A DNA stretch of 15,609 nucleotides from DASRHY01 sp046765875 (GTDB lineage Bacteria > Actinomycetota > Actinomycetes > Propionibacteriales > Kribbellaceae), in the NCBI GenBank assembly GCA_046765875.1, contig JBKPSJ010000312.1:1-15609 (forward strand). Direction: 5' to 3'. Below, piece by piece: positions 1 through 6,030 of this stretch. The position numbers and the translations under genes are program-made. Below the pieces are notes generated by a model, which saw nothing but the letters and a program-made list of their open reading frames with translations, was not told the origin of the DNA and searched no databases. The stretch's first letter is position 1; the number at the start of each line of letters is the position of its first letter.

Positions 1-324
1 GCCGGTCCGGACATGGTCGGGGCGCAGCCGTTCTCCTCGTACCCTGTGGCCAAGGAGGACGTGGCGCTGATCGTGCCCGCCGAGGTCGCTGCCGAGGACG
101 TACAGGCGGCACTGGTCGAGGGCGCGGGGGACCTGCTGGAGTCGATCAGGCTGTTCGACCTCTACACCGGGGAGCAGATCGGCGAGGGCAAGAAGTCACT
201 CGCCTTCGCGCTGCGGTTCCGCGCGGCCGACCGGACGCTGACCGAGGCCGAGGTGGCCGAGGCGCGGCAGGCCGCGGTCCAGGTCGCCGCGGACCGGTTC
301 GGCGCCGTGCAGCGCGTGGCCTAG
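1..324 (+). CDS. pheT: Phenylalanyl-tRNA synthetase beta subunit, C-terminal fragment
   Basis: This is the 3' end of a gene entering from the left edge; the reading frame is open from base 1 and stops with TAG at 322-324. The ~107 visible residues match the C-terminal anticodon-binding (FDX-ACB/B8) domain of PheT: the entry motif FSSYPVAKEDVALIV, then IRLFDLYTGEQIGEGKKSLAFALRFRAADRTLT and a final helix ending in DRFGAV. In the intact (alpha-beta)2 enzyme this domain contacts the tRNA(Phe) anticodon while the alpha subunit charges the tRNA. A pheS gene is expected upstream, outside the window. The stop is 2 nt from the next start, so the following gene is probably co-transcribed and perhaps translationally coupled. 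The real start is not visible; the ATG at 13 is internal. Confidence 0.95.
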   Translation, partial: AGPDMVGAQPFSSYPVAKEDVALIVPAEVAAEDVQAALVEGAGDLLESIRLFDLYTGEQIGEGKKSLAFALRFRAADRTLTEAEVAEARQAAVQVAADRFGAVQRVA

Positions 325-326
325 CG

Positions 327-1853
327 ATGGCACGGGTCGCTGTCGCCGCGCCGAACCAGGTCGCTGCCGACGCCGGGATCCGGGTCGCGGCCGAGGGCGG
401 CAACGCCGTCGACGCGGCGCTGGCCGCGACGTTAGTGATGATGGTCAACGAGATCGGCGTGGTGTCGCCGGCGGCGGGCGGTTTCGTGACCGTTCAGCCG
501 GCGGGCGCCGCGCCGGTGACGATCGACGGCTGGGTGGAGATGCCCGGCCGCGGTCTGCCCCCGGAGCGGTTCGGCCGCGGCGTGTGGGACATCACCACCG
601 AATACGGCGGCGGCACCACCACGACCATCGGGCACGGCTCCGTCGCCACACCCGGCGCGATGAAGGCCCTCGACGTGGCGCATCAGCGCTACGGCCGGGC
701 GCTGTGGCGCGAGGTGGTCCGCCCGGCGGTGGACGTCGCACGTGGCGGGTTCCCGCTCGGGCCGACATCGGCCTACTACCTGCGCTACACCCACGAGATC
801 ATCTTCGGCTGGCAGGACGAGAGCCGCGCGGCCGTGCACGACCCGGCGGGCGAGGTTCTGACCGCCGGCGCGACGATCGAGATCCCGCACCTCGCCGAGG
901 CCCTGCAACTGATCGCGGACTCCGGCTCGGACGCGTTGTACAAGGGTGACCTGGCCGCGCTGATCGTCGCCGACATGGAGGCGAACGGCGGCATCCTCAC
1001 CGCGGCGGATCTGGCCGGGTACGAGGCCATCGTGCGCGAGCCGCTGGTGGTCGACCAGAGCGGCTGGCGGCTGGCGACCAACCCGCCGCCGGCCGTTGGC
1101 GGAGTCGCGGTCGCTGCGATGCTCGCGCTACTGGACGGCGTGCCGGCGAAGGGGTCGTGGACACCGGACGAGGCCCGCCGGCTGGTCGACGTACAGCGCG
1201 CCGTGCTCGGGCGGCGGCTGGCCGAACTCGACCGCGAGGACGAGCGGCGGCTTGCAGGTCAGCGGCTGCTGGAACTGGCCGCCGGAGGCGACCTGCGGGC
1301 GCTGAGCTCGCCGAGCACCGCGACGGTGTCGGTGGTCGACGACGCGGGTGACGCGTGCGCGGTGACGGTGTCGTCCGGGTACGGATCGGGGATCCTTGCC
1401 CCAGGCATCGGCTTCTGGATGAACAATGCGCTCGGTGAGCAGGAACTACTGGCCGGCGGCGTGCACAGCCTGCCGCCCGGCACCCGGCTGACCTCGAACA
1501 TGGCGCCGACGGTGGCCCGGCACAGCACCGACGGCGGCGTTTTGGCGATCGGTTCGCCGGGCTCGGACCGGATCCCAACCGCGCTGGCCCAGGTGTACGC
1601 GCTGTTCGCGCACGGCGGGATGGCGCTCGACGACGCGGTGGCGTACCCGCGGGCTCACGTCCGCATACGCCAGGACGTGACGGTCGACCACGAAGAGGAC
1701 CTGGAACTGCCGGCCGACCTCGACCTGCCGACGCGTGCGATGCCGCCGCACTCGATGTACTTCGGCGGTGTGGCCGCGTGCCTTTGGGATCCGGCCGCCG
1801 GCCTATCCGCCGCAGCCGACCCACGCCGCGCCGGCGCGATCGCGATCAGCTGA
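327..1853 (+). CDS. Gamma-glutamyltransferase-like Ntn hydrolase (divergent)
   Basis: A 508-residue protein of the gamma-glutamyltranspeptidase fold. Family landmarks in order: GGNAVDAALA (residues 24-33), AAGGF (49-53), TTTTIGHGSVATPGAM (97-112), GGILTAADLAGYE (221-233), the processing region STATVSVVDDAGDACAVTVS (330-349), GSGILAPGIGFWMNN (353-367), LTSNMAPT (388-395), GSPGSDRI (409-416) and the usual end ADPRRAGA. In the family the precursor cleaves itself before a Thr that becomes the nucleophile; Thr331 aligns with it, giving ~330- and ~178-residue subunits. Oddities: the classical small-subunit motif begins TTHxSVVD but here reads TATVSVVD. The motif normally carrying the substrate alpha-carboxylate-binding Arg (DFREMAP-like) reads DGWVEMPG, with no Arg. 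No signal peptide is visible, so it is probably cytoplasmic. The start is 2 nt after the pheT stop with no clear ribosome-binding site, suggesting coupling to pheT. Substrate unknown; true glutathione hydrolysis is doubtful. Confidence 0.85.
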   Translation: MARVAVAAPNQVAADAGIRVAAEGGNAVDAALAATLVMMVNEIGVVSPAAGGFVTVQPAGAAPVTIDGWVEMPGRGLPPERFGRGVWDITTEYGGGTTTTIGHGSVATPGAMKALDVAHQRYGRALWREVVRPAVDVARGGFPLGPTSAYYLRYTHEIIFGWQDESRAAVHDPAGEVLTAGATIEIPHLAEALQLIADSGSDALYKGDLAALIVADMEANGGILTAADLAGYEAIVREPLVVDQSGWRLATNPPPAVGGVAVAAMLALLDGVPAKGSWTPDEARRLVDVQRAVLGRRLAELDREDERRLAGQRLLELAAGGDLRALSSPSTATVSVVDDAGDACAVTVSSGYGSGILAPGIGFWMNNALGEQELLAGGVHSLPPGTRLTSNMAPTVARHSTDGGVLAIGSPGSDRIPTALAQVYALFAHGGMALDDAVAYPRAHVRIRQDVTVDHEEDLELPADLDLPTRAMPPHSMYFGGVAACLWDPAAGLSAAADPRRAGAIAIS

Positions 1854-1859
1854 GCGAGG

Positions 1860-1890
1860 CGTTGAACAACCTGTTGCACCGTTGAACAAC
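1860..1890. repeat. Two 11-bp direct repeats CGTTGAACAAC, 20 bp apart
   Basis: CGTTGAACAAC occurs at 1860-1870 and again at 1880-1890, start to start 20 bp (about two helical turns). Each core is itself near-palindromic (GTTG-AA-CAAC), which looks like a protein-binding half-site pair. The stretch is much more AT-rich than the genes around it. It lies just after the GGT-like stop, between two convergent genes where no promoter is expected. Role unknown. Confidence 0.6.
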
Positions 1891-2005
1891 GCATAACGTG
1901 TTCATCGCGGCCAAAGCCTGTTCAATGTGTGGGAGCAGGACGCTGAGCGCTCGAGCCCGTAGTCGAGGACGACAGCCGTCACACCCGGGCCCCTCATCTT
2001 GTGAT

Positions 2006-2893
2006 TCAGGGCAGCTCGGACAGCAGGGGTACGCCGCCGAGCTTGTCCGGGTTGCGTACGAGGTACAGGGAGGTGATGCCCTCCGCGCAGGCCTCGACGA
2101 ATCCGACCGTGTCCGGCCGGTCCCCGTCGTACGCGGCGATCGCGAGCTCGCCGTTGAGCTCGATCAGCCGGATCACGACCTCCTCGACGTCCGGGCGCTG
2201 CATGACCCCGATCATCCAGCGGGCCACGTTCTCCGGGCCGTACAGCGGCTGGAGCGCGGCGCGCTTCTTGCCGCCGCCGTCGGCGATCAGCACCACGTCC
2301 GGCGCCAGCATCGCGATCAGCCCGTCGACGTCGCCGTCCGCGGCGACCTGGAGGAACCGGGTGGTGATCTCGGCATGCTGAGCGTCGTCGACTGTCTGTC
2401 GCGGCTGCCGGGCGTGGACGTGCGACCTCGCCCGGTGTACGAGTTGCCGTACGGCAGGCTCGGACCGGTCCAGCGTTGCCGCGATCTCGCCGAACGGTAG
2501 GTCGAACACCTCGCGCATCACGAAGGCGGCCCGCTCCAGCGGCGACAGCGACTCGAGCACCACCAGCATCGCCATCGACACCTCGTCGGCGATCTCGACG
2601 GTCTGCTCCGGTCCCCTCTCGCTGGCAACCGGCTCGGGCAGCCACGGCCCGACGTACGACTCGCGCCGGCTCTGCTGCTGGCGCAGCCGGTTGAGCGCGA
2701 GCCGGGTGGTGACGGTGACCAGGAACGCCCGCGCGTCGCGGACCTCGGCACGCTCGACCTCGGCCCAGCGCAGCCAGGCCTCCTGGACCACGTCCTCGGC
2801 GTCGGCGACGGTCCCGACGATCCGGTACGCCGCTCCGATCAGCGCGGGCCGGTGCTCGGCGAACTCGGCGGCCAGCGCGTCGGCGTCGGTCAT
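2006..2893 (-). CDS. sigJ: ECF41-family RNA polymerase sigma factor (SigJ-like) with SnoaL-like C-terminal domain
   Basis: A 295-residue extracytoplasmic-function sigma factor of the ECF41 type. Sigma-2 spans about residues 9-75, with the core-binding DAEDVVQEAWLRW at 31-43. Sigma-4 spans about 105-160, with SPLERAAFVMREVFDLPFGEIA and a DNA-recognition helix around SEPAVRQLVHRAR. A SnoaL-like extension follows (about 172-290). All three ECF41 hallmark motifs are visible: WLPEP in the inter-domain linker (84-88), DGGGK (205-209) and NPDKL (281-285). In this family the extension, not a separate anti-sigma factor, controls activity. ECF41 genes usually sit beside a carboxymuconolactone decarboxylase, oxidoreductase or epimerase gene; none is adjacent here. 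It diverges from argC with 52 bp between start codons. There is no Shine-Dalgarno before the ATG, and TATGTT lies 6 nt upstream (2900-2905, minus), so the mRNA may be leaderless. The target promoter is unknown. Confidence 0.92.
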   Translation of the reverse strand: MTDADALAAEFAEHRPALIGAAYRIVGTVADAEDVVQEAWLRWAEVERAEVRDARAFLVTVTTRLALNRLRQQQSRRESYVGPWLPEPVASERGPEQTVEIADEVSMAMLVVLESLSPLERAAFVMREVFDLPFGEIAATLDRSEPAVRQLVHRARSHVHARQPRQTVDDAQHAEITTRFLQVAADGDVDGLIAMLAPDVVLIADGGGKKRAALQPLYGPENVARWMIGVMQRPDVEEVVIRLIELNGELAIAAYDGDRPDTVGFVEACAEGITSLYLVRNPDKLGGVPLLSELP

Positions 2894-2899
2894 TCGACC

Positions 2900-2905
2900 A
2901 ACATA
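2900..2905 (-). promoter_or_regulatory. Putative -10 element of sigJ
   Basis: Read on the minus strand this is TATGTT, a TANNNT-type -10 box, 6 nt before the sigJ ATG. With no ribosome-binding site present, transcription could start at or next to the ATG. I see no convincing -35 box and no clear match to the TGTCA...CGTC type of promoter reported for ECF41 autoregulation, although TGTCATG occurs further upstream on this strand with poor spacing. Confidence 0.35.
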
Positions 2906-2909
2906 CGGC

Positions 2910-2938
2910 TTGGATGACTATGCACTTCATGACATACT
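2910..2938 (+). promoter_or_regulatory. Putative argC promoter for a leaderless transcript
   Basis: TTGGAT (2910-2915), 17 bp, then CATACT (2933-2938), then exactly 7 nt before the argC ATG at 2946. The 17-bp spacing is ideal for a housekeeping sigma factor, and the 7-nt gap puts the expected start point on the A of the ATG. The argC start has no Shine-Dalgarno sequence, which agrees with leaderless translation, common in Actinobacteria. The hexamers match the consensus only partly (3/6 and 4/6), so this is inference from spacing and context. Confidence 0.5.
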
Positions 2939-2943
2939 CATCC
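2912..2943. promoter_or_regulatory. 32-bp inverted repeat over the argC promoter, candidate ArgR operator
   Basis: GGATGACTATG (2912-2922) and CATACTCATCC (2933-2943) are inverted copies matching at 10 of 11 positions, separated by 10 bp that contain a further ATG...CAT pair. The dyad overlaps the -35 and includes the -10 of the predicted argC promoter and lies between the divergent sigJ and argC starts. ArgR hexamers bind paired AT-rich palindromic ARG boxes in arginine biosynthetic promoters, and argR is the sixth gene of this operon, so ArgR is the likeliest ligand. The sequence is not a textbook ARG box, so a different regulator cannot be excluded. Confidence 0.5.
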
Positions 2944-2945
2944 AC

Positions 2946-3968
2946 ATGACGATCCGGGTGGCGGTGGCGGGAGCCAGCGGGTACGCCGGCGGCGAGCTGC
3001 TCCGCCTGTTGTCCACGCATCCCGAGGTACAGATCGGTGCGCTGACCGCGGGCGGCAACGCGGGTACGCCACTCGGCGCGCACCACCCTCACCTGGTCCC
3101 GCTGGCCAGGCGCGAGCTGGCAGACACGACAACGGACGTGCTCGCTGGGCACGACGTGGTGTTCCTGGCGCTGCCGCACGGTCAGTCCGCCGAGCTTGCC
3201 GCACAACTCGGCGACGACACCGTCGTCATCGACTGCGGCGCGGATTTTCGGCTCACCGATCCAGCCGCCTGGGAGACGTTCTACGGCGGTAGCTACGCCG
3301 GCTCCTGGCCGTACGGGTTGCCCGAGATCCCAGGGCGGCGTGACGAGCTCAAGGGTGCGACCCGGATCGCCGTGCCCGGGTGCTATCCGACCGTATCGAC
3401 GCTCGCGCTGCTGCCCGCGGTCCAGGCCGGACTGGTCGACCCGTCCGCGCTCGTCGTCGTCGCGGTGAGCGGTACATCGGGAGCCGGCCGGTCGCCCAAG
3501 CCGCATCTCCTCGGCGCCGAGGTGATGGGTTCGGCCAGCGCGTACGGCGTCGGCGGCGTGCACCGGCACACCCCGGAGATCGAGCAGAACCTCGCACAGG
3601 TGACCGACCAGCAGGTCAGCGTGTCGTTCACGCCCGTGCTGGCGCCGATGCCGCGGGGCATCCTCGCTACCTGCTCGGCTCCGGCCGCCGGAACAGCCGA
3701 TCCGCGCGCCGTGTACGAAGCGGCATACGACGAGGAGCCCTTCGTACACCTGTTGCCGGCGGGACAGTGGCCGCAGACGCAGGCGACGCTGGGCGCCAAC
3801 ACCGTGCAGCTTCAGGCCACCCGGGACGAGCGTGCCGGCCGGGTCGTGATCGTCGCCGCGATGGACAACCTCACCAAGGGCACCGCCGGGGGAGCGGTGC
3901 AGTGCATGAACCTCGCCCTCGGTCTCGACGAGACCACCGCCCTTCCGCTCACAGGAGTAGCACCGTGA
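2946..3968 (+). CDS. argC: N-acetyl-gamma-glutamyl-phosphate reductase
   Basis: A 340-residue NADPH-dependent dehydrogenase that reduces N-acetylglutamyl phosphate to the semialdehyde, the third step of ornithine synthesis. The dinucleotide-binding loop VAGASGYAGGELLRLL opens the protein (7-22). The active site is visible as VPGCYPT with catalytic Cys146, and GVHRHTPEIEQ supplies the conserved His (206/208). DNLTKGTAGGAVQCMNL near the C-terminus is the usual family ending. The frame stays open upstream to 2691, but the Rossmann fold starts within a few residues of the ATG at 2946, which also sits 7 nt after a -10-like box, so I chose this start. First gene of the argCJBDFR operon; its stop overlaps the argJ GTG by 4 nt. 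Confidence 0.97.
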   Translation: MTIRVAVAGASGYAGGELLRLLSTHPEVQIGALTAGGNAGTPLGAHHPHLVPLARRELADTTTDVLAGHDVVFLALPHGQSAELAAQLGDDTVVIDCGADFRLTDPAAWETFYGGSYAGSWPYGLPEIPGRRDELKGATRIAVPGCYPTVSTLALLPAVQAGLVDPSALVVVAVSGTSGAGRSPKPHLLGAEVMGSASAYGVGGVHRHTPEIEQNLAQVTDQQVSVSFTPVLAPMPRGILATCSAPAAGTADPRAVYEAAYDEEPFVHLLPAGQWPQTQATLGANTVQLQATRDERAGRVVIVAAMDNLTKGTAGGAVQCMNLALGLDETTALPLTGVAP

Positions 3969-5158
3969 CCCTCGATGCCAACGTTCCGGATCGCACCGCC
4001 GGCGTCACCGCGCCGGGTGGGTTCCGGGCGGCCGGGATCGCGGCCGGGATCAAGCCCGGCGGCGTACCCGACCTGACCGTGGTCGTCAACGACGGCCCGT
4101 CCGACGCCGCGGCCGGCGTCTTCACCACCAACAAGGTGAAGGCGGCACCGGTTCTGTGGTCCCAGCAGGTGCTCAGCGCCGGCAAGGTGAGGGCCGTCGT
4201 GCTGAACTCGGGCGGGGCGAACGCGTGCACCGGGCCGGACGGATTCGCCGACACGCACCGAACGGCGGAGAAGCTGGCCGCGGTGCTCGGCATCGGTGCG
4301 GCCGAGGTCGCGGTGTGCTCGACCGGTCTGATCGGGGACCGGCTGCCGTTGGACGCGTTGCTGCCCGGTGTCGAGACCTGCGTCGATGCCCTCGGCAACG
4401 ACGCGGCCGCCGGACTGGCGGCCGCGACCGCGGTGATGACGACCGACACCGTGCCCAAGCAGGCCGCGCTGCGGCACCACGACGGCTGGACCATCGGTGG
4501 CTTCGCCAAAGGCGCCGGAATGTGCGCGCCGAACATGGCGACCATGCTGTCGGTGCTCACCACCGACGCGGTGCTCGATCAGGTCCAGCTCGACCACGCG
4601 CTGCGGCTCGCAGCCGGCGACACCTTCAACCGGCTCGACGTCGACGGTGGTACGTCGACCAACGACACGGTGCTGCTGCTCAGCTCCGGCGCGTCGGGGG
4701 TGAGCGTGCCGGCCGACGAGTTCGCCGCCGCGCTGACCACACTCGCCGCGGATCTGGTGGCGCAGCTGCAGGCCGACGCCGAGGGCGTGACCAAGCACGT
4801 GAGCATCACCGTGCGCGGTGCCGCCAGCGAGGCGGAGGCGGTGGCCGCCGCCAAGGTCGTTGCCGAGGACAACCTGTGCAAGACCGCGTTCTTCGCCTCG
4901 GATCCGAACTGGGGCCGGATCGCGATGGCGATCGGGAACGCACCGACCGTGTTCGACCCGCAACTGCTCGACATCTCGCTGAACGGAGCCGTCGTCTGCA
5001 AGGCCGGCGAGGCAGGCGTGGACCGGTTCGAGGCTGATCTGTCCGGCACCGAGATCGAGGTGCTGATCGATCTGCACGCGGGCGACGGTACGGCTACGGT
5101 GCTGACGACCGATCTGTCGCACGCGTACGTCGAAGAGAACTCGGCGTACTCCTCGTGA
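3965..5158 (+). CDS. argJ: Glutamate N-acetyltransferase / amino-acid acetyltransferase
   Basis: A 397-residue ArgJ. It transfers the acetyl group from N-acetylornithine to glutamate, recycling it; members of the family may also use acetyl-CoA to make the first N-acetylglutamate. The precursor cleaves itself at the APNMATML motif: Thr193 becomes the nucleophile at the start of the beta chain. The oxyanion-hole motif CSTGLIG lies at 118-124, and DVDGGTSTNDTV (225-236) and DPNWGRI near the C-terminus are family blocks; the protein ends SAYSS as expected. The common KGSGMIAPNM is KGAGMCAPNM here, a small change. The start is GTG at 3965 with AGGAG at 3953-3957, 7 nt upstream, overlapping the argC stop by 4 nt. 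The end overlaps argB by 4 nt. No argA is seen in the window. Confidence 0.97.
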   Translation: MTLDANVPDRTAGVTAPGGFRAAGIAAGIKPGGVPDLTVVVNDGPSDAAAGVFTTNKVKAAPVLWSQQVLSAGKVRAVVLNSGGANACTGPDGFADTHRTAEKLAAVLGIGAAEVAVCSTGLIGDRLPLDALLPGVETCVDALGNDAAAGLAAATAVMTTDTVPKQAALRHHDGWTIGGFAKGAGMCAPNMATMLSVLTTDAVLDQVQLDHALRLAAGDTFNRLDVDGGTSTNDTVLLLSSGASGVSVPADEFAAALTTLAADLVAQLQADAEGVTKHVSITVRGAASEAEAVAAAKVVAEDNLCKTAFFASDPNWGRIAMAIGNAPTVFDPQLLDISLNGAVVCKAGEAGVDRFEADLSGTEIEVLIDLHAGDGTATVLTTDLSHAYVEENSAYSS

Positions 5159-6030
5159 AATATGCCGATGCGGTGGAGAAAGCAGCAGTCCTGACCGAGG
5201 CGCTCCCGTGGATCAAGCAGTTCCACGGTAAGACGCTCGTGGTCAAGTACGGCGGGAACGCGATGGTCGACGAGGAGCTCAAGCAGGCGTTCGCGTCCGA
5301 CATCGTGTTCCTGCGGCACTGCGGCGTGAAGGTGGTCGTGGTGCACGGCGGTGGCCCGCAGATCAGCGAGATGCTGGCCCGGCTCGGGATCGACAGCGAG
5401 TTCCGCGGCGGGCTGCGGGTGACCACGCCGGAGGCGATGGACGTGGTCCGGATGGTGCTCACCGGCAAGGTCGGCCGGGAGCTGGTCGGGCTGCTCAACG
5501 CGCACGGCCCGTACGCTGTCGGGCTGTCCGGCGAGGACGCCGGGCTGTTCACCGCCGAGCGGCGGACCGCGTTGATCGACGGCGAACAGGTCGACATCGG
5601 GCTGGTCGGCGACGTGGTCGAGGTTCGGCCGGAGACGGTGCACGACCTGATCGACGCCGGCCGGATACCCGTCGTGTCGACGGTCGCGCCGGACGAGGAC
5701 GGGCAGGTTCACAACGTCAACGCCGACACCGCCGCCGCCGCGCTGGCGACCGCGCTCCGGGCCGAGAAGCTGGTCGTGTTGACCGACGTCGCCGGGCTGT
5801 ACCGGGACTGGCCGGCCAGCGACGAGATCATCGCCGAGATCGACACCGACGAGCTGTCCGGGCTGTTGCCCACGCTGTCGGCGGGGATGGTGCCGAAGAT
5901 GGAGGCCTGCCTGCGCGCGGTGAAGTCCGGGGTGTCGCGGGCTACCGTGATCGACGGCCGGGTGTCGCACTCGCTGCTGCTGGAGATCTTCACCGACGAA
6001 GGGATCGGAACCCAGGTGGTGCCGTCATGA
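5155..6030 (+). CDS. argB: Acetylglutamate kinase
   Basis: A 291-residue amino-acid kinase that phosphorylates N-acetylglutamate with ATP. Visible sites: KYGGNAM with Lys31, VVHGGGPQI (62-70), the acetylglutamate-contacting Arg88 in GGLRVTTPEA, NVNAD with Asp191, and AGMVPKM with Lys248; the last two correspond to the catalytic Asp and Lys of the E. coli enzyme. About 25 residues precede the kinase core and form a helix ending in LPWIKQFHGKT. That N-terminal extension is typical of hexameric, arginine-inhibited enzymes, so feedback inhibition by arginine is likely (inference from the family). The start is GTG at 5155 overlapping the argJ stop by 4 nt; no ribosome-binding site is obvious, so translation is probably coupled. 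The end overlaps argD by 4 nt. Confidence 0.97.
   Translation: MKYADAVEKAAVLTEALPWIKQFHGKTLVVKYGGNAMVDEELKQAFASDIVFLRHCGVKVVVVHGGGPQISEMLARLGIDSEFRGGLRVTTPEAMDVVRMVLTGKVGRELVGLLNAHGPYAVGLSGEDAGLFTAERRTALIDGEQVDIGLVGDVVEVRPETVHDLIDAGRIPVVSTVAPDEDGQVHNVNADTAAAALATALRAEKLVVLTDVAGLYRDWPASDEIIAEIDTDELSGLLPTLSAGMVPKMEACLRAVKSGVSRATVIDGRVSHSLLLEIFTDEGIGTQVVPS

Noticed and set aside
1902..1997. 31-codon minus-strand frame reading VTAVVLDYGLERSAS, reminiscent of the start of a glutamine amidotransferase or HAD protein
   Set aside because: Too short, no further family motif and no ribosome-binding site; a remnant is possible but the resemblance covers only a few residues.
2691..2945. Upstream extension of argC by 85 codons
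   Set aside because: It would overlap sigJ on the opposite strand; the reductase fold begins right at ATG 2946, which also follows a promoter-like element.
1902..3749. Very long open frame on the minus strand (615 codons) covering sigJ and argC
   Set aside because: It is a different frame over the true sigJ and argC genes; its translation is Arg-rich low-complexity sequence, typical of shadow frames in high-GC DNA.
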